Below, one piece after another: positions 27,137-36,748 of a stretch of DNA of 64,000 nt; the stretch's first letter is position 1; each line of letters starts with the position of its first letter. The translations under genes were made by a program, and so were the position numbers. The notes beneath the pieces are model-generated. The model saw only the letters and a program-made list of their open reading frames with translations, made no database searches and was not told where the DNA came from. The DNA lies in NCBI RefSeq assembly GCF_026314945.1, contig NZ_CP111121.1, positions 2,604,001 to 2,668,000 of the forward strand, given 5' to 3'. This DNA comes from Chryseobacterium fluminis. GTDB taxonomy: Bacteria; Bacteroidota; Bacteroidia; Flavobacteriales; Weeksellaceae.

Positions 27137-27545
27137 CCTTAGTTGTGTATATTATTTTTTACTGCTTTTCATAATGATCTTCATTCCTGTCCTATTATCT
27201 TCCTTACAATGAATTCCGATATGAATCCTTGTTGATTCAAATCTTTTTATGGGTCTTGAATTCATCTACTAATACGTCATGTTTTCCCAGAATCATTCTC
27301 CTGTTTTTAACTTACTATGAGTGATCATTAATTCTGCAAATGTAAATATTAGAATCAGAAAACCAAAAAATATAATATTAAGTATTCATAAAAAATAACG
27401 ATACAATAAAAAAAAATTGTGGAATCATGCGATTTCATCATTTTTCATTAATCATATACATATATATTTAATAACCATAAAACTCAATTCCTCCCATATA
27501 TCGTCTGGGTTTGAGACTTGATTTGTGCACTAGTGATTTTTCTGT
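27137..27545. other. Gene-free stretch of 409 bp
   Basis: AT-rich sequence between the lipoprotein start and the DUF5648 remnant. It holds a minus-strand promoter box at 27337-27344 and a weak hairpin (TGAATC at 27222-27227 with GATTCA at 27234-27239) within the presumed leader. I see no tRNA, no credible ORF and no insertion-sequence ends. Confidence 0.6.
27337..27344 (-). promoter_or_regulatory. -7 box for the leftward lipoprotein-GT operon
   Basis: CAAATGTA on the plus strand reads TACATTTG on the minus strand. It lies 200 nt upstream of the lipoprotein ATG, implying an unusually long 5' leader unless another promoter lies closer. Confidence 0.45.
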
Positions 27546-27758
27546 TCAATATCTGTAAATAGATACGGTGTTAGGCTGTTGCGTAGCAAAAGCGTTGAAT
27601 TTGATTCCTTCATCTACATAGCCGGACTTTATGGTATAGTAGTGATCTGTTCCGTTAAAATATCTGTGAATAGGAATTGTTTTTAAATTCAAGTATAAAT
27701 ATTTTCCGTAATGCCACTCTCCGATTAAAAAAAACAAATTCACTAAATTCATCATCAC
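27546..27758 (-). pseudogene. Remnant of a DUF5648-type repeat protein
   Basis: A 70-residue minus-strand frame opening at GTG/ATG codons near 27758. The segment IPIHRYFNGTDHYYTI, then GYVDEGIKFNAFATQQP and a final VSIYRY, matches the end of a DUF5648 unit as I remember it (vYRf..gdHfYTt..GY..EGiaF...pVYR). A real family member would be much longer, with a signal peptide and other domains; here a stop lies five codons upstream. It looks like the 3' end of a decayed gene. Confidence 0.45.
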
Positions 27759-27874
27759 CTGAGTATTATGCTACTTTCATTCTTGAAGGGAACAATACCG
27801 AGAGGCATGAGATACAGTAAGTGAAATAACTAATATTTATTAAGAGATCGATATTTCGATATTTATAATCATAT

Positions 27875-27903
27875 GGCTGTTCTATGAGTAGAATAGCCTT
27901 TTT
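27875..27903 (+). terminator. Orphan hairpin terminator
   Basis: GGCTGTTCTA (27875-27884) pairs with TAGAATAGCC (27889-27898), with one G-U pair, followed by five or more T on the plus strand. No plus-strand gene lies upstream for over 4 kb, so it may mark a lost gene or an unseen small RNA. Confidence 0.65.
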
Positions 27904-27930
27904 ATTATACAACAATTCATTTCCTTTACC

Positions 27931-27938
27931 TAAATTTG
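27931..27938 (+). promoter_or_regulatory. -7 box TAAATTTG for gltX
   Basis: TAAATTTG lies 20 nt before the gltX ATG; no clear -33 element. Confidence 0.55.
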
Positions 27939-27958
27939 CATCAAAATTTTAAATTGAT

Positions 27959-29463
27959 ATGGGGAAAGTAAGAGTACGTTTTGCTCCAAGTCCTACCGGA
28001 CCTTTGCATTTGGGAGGCGTAAGAACAGCATTATATGATTATCTTTTTGCTAAAAACCAGGGTGGTGAATTTGTGTTGAGAATTGAGGACACCGACACGG
28101 CAAGGTATGTGGAAGGCGCTGAAGACTACATCGAAGAAGCCCTGGAATGGTGCGGAATCATTGCTGATGAAAGCCCTAAAAAAGGAGGAAAATTCGCTCC
28201 CTACAGACAATCTGAAAGAAGAGACATTTACGACAGATATACCGCAGAGATCTTAAAGACCGATTATGCATATATCGCTTTTGATACGGCTGAAGAACTG
28301 GATGCTATCCGTGCTGAATACGAAGCAAAAGGAGATGTTTTCTCTTATGACAACAAAACAAGAAACATACTCAGAAACAGCATATCGCTTTCTGAAGAAG
28401 AAGTTCAGCAGTTACTGGATAAAAAGACACCTTATGTGGTAAGGTTTAAAATGCCTGTTGACAGAACCCTTAATCTTGAAGATATCATTCGCGGAAATTC
28501 TTCTGTAAACACCAACACTTTAGATGATAAGGTTTTGGTAAAGAATGACGGCATGCCGACATACCACTTTGCCAATATCATCGATGACCACGAAATGGAA
28601 ATCACTCACGTAATTCGTGGCGAAGAGTGGCTGCCTTCTTTAGGTTTACACACTTTATTATATGAAGCCATGGGCTGGGAAGCTCCTCAGTTTGCCCATC
28701 TTTCTCTGATTCTAAAACCTGAAGGGAAAGGAAAATTAAGCAAAAGAGATGGTGATAAGTTCGGGTTTCCGGTATTCCCGCTGAATTTTACAGATTCTGC
28801 GACCGGACATACTTCCATAGGATACAGAGAAAGCGGCTACCTGCCTGAAGCATTCATTAATATGGTGGCGTTATTGGGATGGTCTCCTGCGGATGATAAA
28901 GAAATTTTGCCGTTGGAAGAAATGATTAAAGAATTTGATCTTTATAAAGTTCATAAGGCGGGAGCAAGATTCAGTAAAGAAAAGGCAGAATGGTTCAATC
29001 ACCAGTATATTCAGCTGAAATCTGATGAAGAACTGCTTGAGATTCTAAAAACTTCAGGGTTAAATTTAACCATCGAGGACGAAAAATTGCTGAAAATTAT
29101 TCACCTGATGAAAGAGCGGGCCACTTTTCCAAAAGACATCTATGAAAACGGAAAATTTTTCTTTGAAGCACCGGTTTCTTATGAGGAAAAAGCCTCAAAA
29201 AAGGCCTGGAATGATGAAACTTCTGCTGTTTTAGCAGATCTTGCATTAAAATTGGAAACTGCAGATTTTAAAGCTGAAGCTTTAAAACAGACCATGCACG
29301 AATTGGCCGGGAAAAAGGCCTGGGGATGGGAAAAGTAATGATGCCATTGCGTCTGGCTTTAGTAGGAGAACTGAAGGGCCCGGATGTCCCGGATATACTG
29401 GAACTCATTGGAAAAGAAGAAAGTATCGCCAGAATAAACAATGCTATTAATAATTTTAAATAG
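27959..29463 (+). pseudogene. gltX: Glutamate--tRNA ligase, frameshifted near the C-terminus
   Basis: Charges tRNA(Glu) with glutamate. The class I signatures are present: the HIGH-type motif PSPTGPLHLGGVRTALYDY at the N-terminus and the KMSKS-type motif KLSKRDGDKFG near residue 262. The reading frame from 27959 stops at 29338 with AGKKAWGWEK. The -1 frame from 29326 gives MGKVMMPLRLALVGELKGPD and continues to a TAG at 29461-29463, exactly the expected anticodon-binding end. Restoring one G in GGGG at 29322-29325 gives about 501 residues, the normal size. A deletion artefact is likely because the enzyme is normally essential. Confidence 0.92.
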
Positions 29464-29480
29464 TTTTTCATAATTTTTCA

Positions 29481-29488
29481 TACATTTG
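29481..29488 (+). promoter_or_regulatory. -7 box TACATTTG for accA
   Basis: TACATTTG lies 24 nt before the accA ATG at 29513. The TTG inside it, which would extend the accA frame upstream, is therefore not the start. Confidence 0.6.
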
Positions 29489-29512
29489 AAAGATTTAATT
29501 TACTTCAAGAAA

Positions 29513-30469
29513 ATGGAATATTTAAGTTTCGAACTTCCTATACAAGAATTGATGGACCAATACCAAACATGTTCTTTAGTAGGAGAAGAAAGTGGTGTTG
29601 ATGTAAAATTAGCATGCAGCCAGATTGAGGACAAGATCATCGAAAAGAAAAAAGAGATCTATGGCAACCTTACTCCCTGGCAGAGAGTACAACTATCCCG
29701 TCACCCGGACCGTCCTTATACATTAGATTATATTAACGGGATGGTAGACAAGGGAAGTTTCCTGGAACTTCACGGAGACAGAAATTTCGCAGACGACCCT
29801 GCCATGATCGGCGGTTTAGCGACATTGGATGGTCAGAAAGTAATGATTATAGGAACTCAGAAAGGCAGAACAACTAAGGAGAGACAGCACAGAAGATTCG
29901 GAATGCCTAACCCTGAAGGGTACAGAAAAGCTTTAAGACTGATGAAGCTTGCTGAAAAATTCAGAATTCCGGTAATTACTTTAGTAGACACACCGGGAGC
30001 CTATCCTGGTCTTGAAGCTGAAGAGAGAGGACAGGGAGAGGCCATTGCAAGAAACATTTTCGAAATGACGATGCTTAAAACGCCTATCTTCACATATATT
30101 ATCGGTGAAGGAGCAAGTGGTGGCGCATTGGGAATCGGGGTTGGCAACAAAGTATATATGTTGGAAAATACTTGGTATACGGTAATTGCCCCTGAAAGCT
30201 GCTCATCCATTCTATGGAGAAACTGGGATCACAAAGAGGATGCCGCCAATGCACTGAACCTTACTCCAAAAGATGCTTTAAGAGAAAAATTCATCGATGG
30301 AATTATCGAAGAACCGCTTGGAGGAGCACATTATGATCCGGAAACGACCTACCTGAATCTGAAAGCTTCCATTCTACAGAATGTTAAAGCCTTCTCTAAA
30401 TTTACAGGGAAAGAACTTGAAACCCAAAGACAGGATAAATTTATTGCCATGGGGCAATTTAAAGGATAA
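29513..30469 (+). CDS. accA: Acetyl-CoA carboxylase carboxyltransferase subunit alpha
   Basis: With AccD it transfers the carboxyl group from biotin to acetyl-CoA, forming malonyl-CoA. The 318 residues start [17 protein letters not shown] and show the AccA landmarks [45 protein letters not shown], the Gly-rich [20 protein letters not shown] and [14 protein letters not shown]. The start at 29513 is chosen because the upstream TTG at 29486 lies in the promoter box. accB and accC lie 13 kb away; accD is not in the window. Confidence 0.95.
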   Translation: MEYLSFELPIQELMDQYQTCSLVGEESGVDVKLACSQIEDKIIEKKKEIYGNLTPWQRVQLSRHPDRPYTLDYINGMVDKGSFLELHGDRNFADDPAMIGGLATLDGQKVMIIGTQKGRTTKERQHRRFGMPNPEGYRKALRLMKLAEKFRIPVITLVDTPGAYPGLEAEERGQGEAIARNIFEMTMLKTPIFTYIIGEGASGGALGIGVGNKVYMLENTWYTVIAPESCSSILWRNWDHKEDAANALNLTPKDALREKFIDGIIEEPLGGAHYDPETTYLNLKASILQNVKAFSKFTGKELETQRQDKFIAMGQFKG

Positions 30470-30473
30470 AAAC

Positions 30474-30509
30474 AAAAGCGGCTGAGAATTTCTTCTCAGC
30501 CGCTTTTTA
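30474..30509. terminator. Strong bidirectional terminator between accA and the 30536 gene
   Basis: A perfect 15-bp stem (30474-30488 with 30493-30507) around TTTC, with A-run and T-run on the two flanks, so it can serve both converging genes. Confidence 0.92.
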
Positions 30510-30535
30510 TTTTCGGTGATATCTACATCTACCTC

Positions 30536-31264
30536 CTACTCCGCTACATTCAGTGCGATCTCAATATCTTTATCGATCTTCTTCAGTGAAGAATAGGCCG
30601 CGTCACAAACCATGGTACTTAAAGTATAATCTCCTTTATCGATCAGAATAAAATTCTGACTTTTCGCCGGGATAAGCAGAGTGTAAGATTTTCTGCCATT
30701 TATTTTTACGTTAAGCGGACACTTGGATTTATTCCGGATATTGATGTAGGCTTCATTTTTATTAATATCATTATTAAAAATGTGGGTAAGCATGGCAGCC
30801 GTTCTTTTAGATTCATCAGAAGGTTCAGCTTTTTTACTCACTCCCGCGGTCTTAGCAGCGCTTGTGACGGATGCATAGTGTACCGCTCTCTCGGCCTTTA
30901 ACGAAGCCAGAGCAGCATTCGAAGCAAGATTCTTATTATTATCCTTCAGGCTGCTTCCTTTTACGGTATTTTCTGTTTTAATAGTACCCATGGATGCTGT
31001 GGTGGCCAGTTTTGCGTCTGAAGACGTATCTGCCAGCATCACCAGCATGAGTTTTTTCTTAAAATATTCAGTTTTAGCATGCCCGGGATTTTGCTTCAGA
31101 AACCCGGCGATTACCCGCAGTTCCTTAGAATTTTCTGCTTCTTCTTCAGTATAGATGATCACCGTTTCTTTCTCTACAACCGCTTTTACTTTAGCTTTTT
31201 TCTTTTTCTGAGAAAAGCCCAGCGTAAAAATACATAGGAATATGAGGAGAAATATTTTTTTCAT
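30536..31264 (-). CDS. Secreted DUF6759-like protein
   Basis: A 242-residue exported protein with signal peptide MKKIFLLIFLCIFTLGFS followed by a Lys-rich start. The C-terminal domain (about 155-240) contains IFNNDINKNEAYINIRNKS, CPLNVKINGR, LLIPAKSQNFILIDKGDY and STMVCDAAYSS. Three genes at 47.4-50.3 kb share this domain, including a conserved Cys in NKSxC and another in xVC. I recall it as DUF6759, a domain of unknown function in Chryseobacterium relatives. The middle region is Ala/Ser-rich. It is divergent from tsf. Confidence 0.75.
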   Translation of the reverse strand: MKKIFLLIFLCIFTLGFSQKKKKAKVKAVVEKETVIIYTEEEAENSKELRVIAGFLKQNPGHAKTEYFKKKLMLVMLADTSSDAKLATTASMGTIKTENTVKGSSLKDNNKNLASNAALASLKAERAVHYASVTSAAKTAGVSKKAEPSDESKRTAAMLTHIFNNDINKNEAYINIRNKSKCPLNVKINGRKSYTLLIPAKSQNFILIDKGDYTLSTMVCDAAYSSLKKIDKDIEIALNVAE

Positions 31265-31338
31265 TCGTTAAACATTTAAATTTTATTAAATATATACATA
31301 ACGCAAAAAGTCATTTTTTAGTTTATCATTAAAATCAT

Positions 31339-31346
31339 TATCTTTG
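31339..31346 (+). promoter_or_regulatory. -7 box TATCTTTG for tsf
   Basis: TATCTTTG lies 63 nt before the tsf ATG at 31410, giving tsf its own promoter although tsf is usually co-transcribed with rpsB. Confidence 0.65.
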
Positions 31347-31409
31347 CACAGCTTTAAAATTAAGCTAAAAATTAATACGAATACTTACAATAAAAAAATA
31401 ATAGATATT

Positions 31410-32237
31410 ATGTCTTATACACCAGCTGCTGCAGACGTAGCAAAATTAAGAAACCAAACAGGTGCAGGTATGATGGACTGCAAAAAAGCTTTAGTTGAAG
31501 CTGAAGGAGATTTCGAGAAAGCGGTAGACATCCTTAGAAAAAAAGGACAGAAAGTTGCTGCTAACAGAGCTGACAGAGAATCAAGTGAAGGTGCGGTAAT
31601 CGCAAGAGTAAATGAAGATAACACTTTAGGGGTTATTATTTCTTTAAACTGTGAAACTGACTTTGTTGCTAAAAACGAAGCTTTTATCGAGCTTGCTTAC
31701 GAACTGGCTGAAATGGCAATTTTCGCTGCCACTAAAGAAGAGCTTTTGGCTACAGATTTCCACGGACTTACTGTTGCTGAAAAATTAATCGAGCAAACAG
31801 GTGTTATCGGTGAAAAAATCGAGATCGGAGTATTCGAAAGAATTACAGGACCTTACCTGGGAGCTTACATCCACGCCGGAAACAAGATCGCTGCGATCAC
31901 CGCTCTTTCTGCTAAAGTAGAAGGATCTGATGAAGCTGCCAAAGCTGTTTCTATGCAGGCTGCTGCTATGAACCCTATCGCTCTTGATGAGACGGCTGTT
32001 TCTCAGGAAACGATCGATAAAGAATTGGAGATTGAAAGACATAAACTTACTGAAGAAGGTAAGCCTGCCAACATCATCGACAATATCCTTAAAGGTAAAA
32101 TGCAGAGATTCTATAAAGACAATACTTTGGTACACCAGGATTTCATTAAAGATAACAGCATGTCTGTTGCTGACTATGTAAAATCTGTAAATGCAGACCT
32201 TAAAGTAACTGGATTCATAAGAGTAAGCTTAGCTTAA
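31410..32237 (+). CDS. tsf: Translation elongation factor Ts
   Basis: Nucleotide exchange factor for EF-Tu. The 275 residues start with MSYTPAAADVAKLRNQTGAG and the EF-Ts signature GMMDCKKALVEAEGDFEKA, then NCETDFVAKNEAF, and a second half with AMNPIALDE. The frame extends upstream to 31344, but that TTG lies inside the promoter box, so the ATG at 31410 is the start. Its usual partner rpsB lies 18 kb away on the opposite strand, facing it. Confidence 0.96.
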   Translation: MSYTPAAADVAKLRNQTGAGMMDCKKALVEAEGDFEKAVDILRKKGQKVAANRADRESSEGAVIARVNEDNTLGVIISLNCETDFVAKNEAFIELAYELAEMAIFAATKEELLATDFHGLTVAEKLIEQTGVIGEKIEIGVFERITGPYLGAYIHAGNKIAAITALSAKVEGSDEAAKAVSMQAAAMNPIALDETAVSQETIDKELEIERHKLTEEGKPANIIDNILKGKMQRFYKDNTLVHQDFIKDNSMSVADYVKSVNADLKVTGFIRVSLA

Positions 32238-32258
32238 TCTTTCCAGGTTAAAATATTT

Positions 32259-32291
32259 AATCCCGGTGAATTTTTTCACCGGGATTTTTTT
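32259..32291 (+). terminator. Terminator of tsf
   Basis: AATCCCGGTGAA (32259-32270) and TTCACCGGGATT (32275-32286) form a perfect 12-bp stem around TTTT with a T-run. Confidence 0.93.
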
Positions 32292-32578
32292 GTCTGTACC
32301 GTATTGATTTTTTATTCTCATCAAGTCAGATTTCATTTCCCATTCTTATCCGATACAAAAACCTCCAGCAGTTTCAAAATGAGAATATTTAGCTTGTAAA
32401 TTTAAACAGACTCCCCGAATATTTTCCTTCTATAATGGCAGAATATCAGCTGTAATATTAACGGTGTATGAAATGAATTTTAACTTTACAATAAAATAAC
32501 TCTAAAAATGTTTTCGATGATTTTTTTGTATAATAATATGATTATTAATGATTACATTTGCGCCCCTTATTAAAATTC
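32292..32578. other. Intergenic region before the adhesin array
   Basis: The tsf-to-adhesin gap is 341 bp in all. After the tsf terminator the sequence is AT-rich and holds no ORF or RNA gene that I can support. Its right end carries the promoter box of the first large gene. Confidence 0.6.
32553..32560 (+). promoter_or_regulatory. -7 box TACATTTG for the first array gene
   Basis: TACATTTG lies 18 nt before the ATG at 32579. The TTG at its 3' end is not used as a start. Confidence 0.65.
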
Positions 32579-35500
32579 ATGAAAAAAATTCTACTGACGA
32601 TTTGTTTATTTATTGGTCTGTTTTTTAAAGCACAACTGGATACGGAACACTGGTTTGCACCTATGGCTGCCAAAGCCGGAATTAACGGGTTTGAAGGGTA
32701 TTTATACCTGTCAACCGATGAAACCGCTCCTTTCCCTGTACAGATCTTCAATAATAATACCCTTTATACAACGGTGAACGTAAGCAAAGGAAGTCCTGCT
32801 CAGGTTATCATTCCGAACCAGTTTATGGTCACCGCTACCCAATCTCAGCTGTTCACCCAAAATAATATGGGACTGAATGTAAAAGGACCGAAAAAATTCT
32901 TTGCCAACTACAGATTTTCTGTTCCGAATCATGCTGAAATCCTTACCTCCAAAGGTAAGGCAGGATTAGGGACAACATTTTTTGCAGGGGTAGCACCTAT
33001 TTCAGGCTCTGAGAATCACCTGAGCTCTACCATAGGGGTAACGGCTACTGAAGACAATACCACTGTGGTTATTTCGGGATATAATCCCAATATTACTTTC
33101 TCGGACGGAATTTCAGCCCCTACCAGAACTTTTACGTTAAATAAGGGGAAATCTTATCTTTTAGATGTAATCAGTTCATGGTCAAACATCAACAGAACGG
33201 GCCTGGTAGGTGCCAAAATCACAGCAACAAAACCTGTTACCGTGACAAACGGGAACTTCAATGGTGCTTATACCAGTGTAAATCTCACCAACAATGATAT
33301 CCTGATGGATCAGGCGGTACCGGTAGACAGGTTAGGAAAAGACTTCGTTGTGGTGAAAGGTAACGGAACCGTTACTTCCCAAATGGAAACGGCCCTTATT
33401 ATTGCTACGGAAAACAATACACAGGTTACCTTTAACGGAACCGGAGCTACGACTAACCTGAACGCAGGTCAGTACTATTTAGTTCCTTCCAACCGGTATC
33501 TTAACCAGGGAAATGGTCATTATAATATGAATATTTCTGCTTCTAAAAATATTTATGTGTACCAGTTATTATCCGGAGCCACTAACGGAAATGAATATGC
33601 TTCGGGCGGAATGAATTTCATCCCTCCTTTGAGTTGTTTCATGCCCAATAAAATTGATGAGATCGGTTTCATTAACAGGATCGGAGGCCAGACGTTTGCA
33701 ACCAGACTAAACATTATTACCCAAAGCGGAGCAGCAGTCACTCTAAACGGGAACCCCATTGCTACAGCCAACGGACCTTACCCTGTCACAGGAAACCCGA
33801 ATTGGGTAAGCTATTCCATTCAGAATGTCACCGGGAATATTACGGTGAACTCTACCAAATCTTTAACCGCAGGAATTGCTGCCGGGAGTGGTGCTGTGGG
33901 ATACGGGGGCTATTTCGCCGGATTCTCTTCAGTACCTGCCATCACAAAAACCGGAGACTGCTATACCGGGATTTTACTTCAGGTAGATGCCGGGTATGAT
34001 GCTTACCAATGGTACTTTAACGGAGTCGCCATTCCGGGCGCTACCTCCAATACGATAAATCCGGAGCTTTACGGAGCGGGAAGCTATACCTGCTCGATCA
34101 CTAAAAACAATTGCGAGACAAGACTTACGGCAGAATACCTTTATACATTGTGCCCGCCTATCTCAACGACAACATATACCATCGGATCCTGTAATACAAA
34201 AGTAATTTCTCCGGTTTTCACAAGTTCGGCACAAACGATTGTACCGTCACTTACAGGTATTATTTCACCACCCATTTCAGGAACGGCTACTGTAAACCCG
34301 GCTACCGGGCAAATTACCTACACCCCGAATGCGGGTACTGCTACGAATACCACCGATACTTTTGTTTATTATATCCAGGGGAATGGAAGCCCTTTCGCTT
34401 TCGAATATTTTAAAGTGATCATTAATACTAATGTTTTACAGGTAAATAATGCCTCTTTAACATCCTGTGCAGGAACAGGCGGAAACGGAACTTTTGATCT
34501 CACTTCCGTAAGTCTTTCTCCTGATTCCGGAACAACCGTTCAATATTTTACCAATGCCAATTTAACAGGGCAGATTGTAAATCCTGCAACCTATTCCGGG
34601 GCTTCAGGAACTGTTTATGCTCGTGTGACCTCTCAGTATGGATGCTCCAAAACAGCCCAGATTGCATTGACCGTAAATCCGTTACCGAATGTTAACAACG
34701 GTTCCCTGACATCTTGTACGGGAACAGGTGGTAGCGCAACTTTTGATCTTACATCAGTAAATATTTCAACTGATCCCGGAGTAACAATTACCTATTTCAC
34801 CAATCCAAACTTAACAGGGCAGATTACCAATCCTGCAACCTACTCCGGACCTTCCGGAATCATTTATGTTAACGTAACTTCAGCATCAGGATGTTCAAGA
34901 ACGGCACAGATTTCTTTGACTGTAAATCCATTACCCAATGTTACCAATGGTTCGTTATCATCCTGCGCAGGGACAAACGGAAACGGGACTTATAATCTGA
35001 CTTCGGTAAGTCTTTCTACAGATCCCGGAATTACGATTACCTATTTTACCAATGCTAATTTAACAGGACAGATTACCAATCCTTCGGCTTATTCCGGTCC
35101 TGCAGGGATCATTTATGCTCATGTCACATCGGCATCGGGATGTTCAGAAACAGCACAGATTGCGTTAACCGTAAATCCTTCACCCAATGTAATCAATGGC
35201 TCATTATCCTCTTGCGCAGGAGCAGGTGGAATCGGAACGTATAATCTTACATCGGTAAATGTTTCTTCCGACCCGGGGACCACGGTTACTTATTTTACGA
35301 ACGCAAATTTAACGGGGCAGATTACAACTCCTGCTGCCTATTCCGGACCTGCGGGGATTATTTATGCTAATGTTACTTCTGCATCAGGCTGTTCTAAAAT
35401 TGCACAGATTACATTAACAACGACTTTATCCCCCAATATTAATACCAGTAATTACAATGCTAATCTTTGTGATGAGAATCTGGATGGAATTATTAACGTG

Positions 35501-36670
35501 AACTTCTCGGGCATTACCCCTCAGATTGTTACGAATTCAGCCAATTTTACCGTCAGATATTATTTGAGTCAAACGGATGCGAATGCCGGAAACAACAATA
35601 CATTACCTGCCAACTGGACTTATACGGCAAACACGACGGTATATGTGAGAGCAGATGTTTTATCTGGAAGCTGTCCGGCTGTGTCAGGTCAGATTAATTT
35701 TACAATAGGAAACAAAATCGCTTTGATCACAAATACTGTACATGCAGAAGTTTGTGATAATGATCTTAACGGTTCTGAAAACATTATTCTTAGTGATTAT
35801 AAAAACCTATTCACAACCAACCCCGCGATTACGGTAACATTTCATGCTACTTTAGCAGATGCTCAGAACGGGACAAACACCATTTCCCCGAACCAAACAC
35901 TGACCGCTCCGAAGACTTTTTATGTAAGATTGATAAGCGGAACAGAATGTCCTAATACAGGAACTATTAATATAACGTTAAAAACACCTAAGAGATCAGG
36001 CACCCTTACAGACAAGATGGTCTGTTCGACTGACAAGGTAATTTTGGATGCCGGAACAGGCTTTACCTCTTATCAATGGAGCACGGGAGCAACCACGCAG
36101 ACCATTCTCGCAGGAGCAGGAAACTATTATGTTGATCTTGGTTTTAATGGCTGTATTTACCGTCAATATGTCAACATAACGACTGCACAGGCTCCTACCA
36201 TTACAAGCATTAATATTACAGGAACCACAGCAACGGTAAATGTAACAGGCGGAACTTCTCCCTATCAGTATTCATTAAACGGAATCGACTTCCAGGCTTC
36301 TAATGTATTCAAAGATTTATCAAGAGGAATTCACAAGGTTTTTGTACTTGGAACCGATGGCTGTCAGCCGGTAACGAAAGAATTTTTAGTTCTGAATCTT
36401 ATCAATGCCATTACTCCAAACGGAGACGGAAAAAATGATGTTCTAAACTATTCGGATCTAAGAATAAAACAGGATGTTTCGATAGAGGTGGTGGACCGAT
36501 ACGGTGCTCCGGTTTATAAATCGTCAGACCATTCTTATCAATGGAACGGTAAGTCCGGAGGAAGGCCTCTTGCAACCGGAACCTACTGGTATATACTGAG
36601 ATGGACAGAACCGGATACAAAATTACCAGTTTCATATTCAGGATGGCTATTAATTAAAAATAGAGAATAA
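32579..36670 (+). CDS. Giant secreted protein 1: IgGFc-binding-like N-terminus, four 83-aa repeats, T9SS type B C-terminus
   Basis: A 1363-residue predicted cell-surface or released protein. The signal peptide ends about FFKAQ. Residues about 20-460 form an IgGFc-binding-like region with EHWFAPM, EILTSKGKAGLG, TEDNTTVVISGY, DILMDQAVPVDRLG and YGGYFAGF. An Ig-like unit follows (YQWYFNGVAIPGATSN). Four 83-residue repeats span about 622-953, two CDxxLxG modules begin near 964 and 1059, and a SprB-like unit (TSPYQYSLNGIDF) precedes the gliding-motility/T9SS type B C-terminal domain from about 1272 (NAITPNGDGKND to SGWLLIKNRE). A longer frame back to 32558 is rejected because it starts in the promoter box. 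Adhesion is inferred, not shown. Confidence 0.88.
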   Translation: MKKILLTICLFIGLFFKAQLDTEHWFAPMAAKAGINGFEGYLYLSTDETAPFPVQIFNNNTLYTTVNVSKGSPAQVIIPNQFMVTATQSQLFTQNNMGLNVKGPKKFFANYRFSVPNHAEILTSKGKAGLGTTFFAGVAPISGSENHLSSTIGVTATEDNTTVVISGYNPNITFSDGISAPTRTFTLNKGKSYLLDVISSWSNINRTGLVGAKITATKPVTVTNGNFNGAYTSVNLTNNDILMDQAVPVDRLGKDFVVVKGNGTVTSQMETALIIATENNTQVTFNGTGATTNLNAGQYYLVPSNRYLNQGNGHYNMNISASKNIYVYQLLSGATNGNEYASGGMNFIPPLSCFMPNKIDEIGFINRIGGQTFATRLNIITQSGAAVTLNGNPIATANGPYPVTGNPNWVSYSIQNVTGNITVNSTKSLTAGIAAGSGAVGYGGYFAGFSSVPAITKTGDCYTGILLQVDAGYDAYQWYFNGVAIPGATSNTINPELYGAGSYTCSITKNNCETRLTAEYLYTLCPPISTTTYTIGSCNTKVISPVFTSSAQTIVPSLTGIISPPISGTATVNPATGQITYTPNAGTATNTTDTFVYYIQGNGSPFAFEYFKVIINTNVLQVNNASLTSCAGTGGNGTFDLTSVSLSPDSGTTVQYFTNANLTGQIVNPATYSGASGTVYARVTSQYGCSKTAQIALTVNPLPNVNNGSLTSCTGTGGSATFDLTSVNISTDPGVTITYFTNPNLTGQITNPATYSGPSGIIYVNVTSASGCSRTAQISLTVNPLPNVTNGSLSSCAGTNGNGTYNLTSVSLSTDPGITITYFTNANLTGQITNPSAYSGPAGIIYAHVTSASGCSETAQIALTVNPSPNVINGSLSSCAGAGGIGTYNLTSVNVSSDPGTTVTYFTNANLTGQITTPAAYSGPAGIIYANVTSASGCSKIAQITLTTTLSPNINTSNYNANLCDENLDGIINVNFSGITPQIVTNSANFTVRYYLSQTDANAGNNNTLPANWTYTANTTVYVRADVLSGSCPAVSGQINFTIGNKIALITNTVHAEVCDNDLNGSENIILSDYKNLFTTNPAITVTFHATLADAQNGTNTISPNQTLTAPKTFYVRLISGTECPNTGTINITLKTPKRSGTLTDKMVCSTDKVILDAGTGFTSYQWSTGATTQTILAGAGNYYVDLGFNGCIYRQYVNITTAQAPTITSINITGTTATVNVTGGTSPYQYSLNGIDFQASNVFKDLSRGIHKVFVLGTDGCQPVTKEFLVLNLINAITPNGDGKNDVLNYSDLRIKQDVSIEVVDRYGAPVYKSSDHSYQWNGKSGGRPLATGTYWYILRWTEPDTKLPVSYSGWLLIKNRE
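34442..35437 (+). repeat. Four tandem 249-nt (83-codon) repeats
   Basis: Units at 34442-34690, 34691-34939, 34940-35188 and 35189-35437 keep an exact 249-nt period with no indels. Shared residues per unit are SCAGTxGxGTxxLTSV, YFTNANLTGQI, YSGPxGIIYA and VTSASGCSxTAQI. The units have diverged in sequence, so this is an established domain repeat rather than a recent slippage product. Confidence 0.9.
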
Positions 36671-36718
36671 TTTTTCAACTTTCTTGACAATTTATTAACA
36701 ATATTTCAAATATTATTT

Positions 36719-36726
36719 TAATTTTG
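36719..36726 (+). promoter_or_regulatory. -7 box TAATTTTG for the second array gene
   Basis: TAATTTTG lies 22 nt before the ATG at 36749. The expected leader begins with AATCCTAATTCC, which recurs before the third array gene. Confidence 0.6.
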
Positions 36727-36748
36727 TAGAAATCCTAATTCCCACCCT

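Noticed and set aside
27137..27545. Possible tRNA or riboswitch in the long AT-rich gap
   Set aside because: No cloverleaf, no T-arm GGTTC-type motif and no conserved riboswitch core could be found by eye; only a weak hairpin is present.
34442..35437. Tandem repeat considered as a CRISPR-like or satellite array
   Set aside because: Period is 249 nt, in frame, with conserved protein residues and no short identical repeats with unique spacers.
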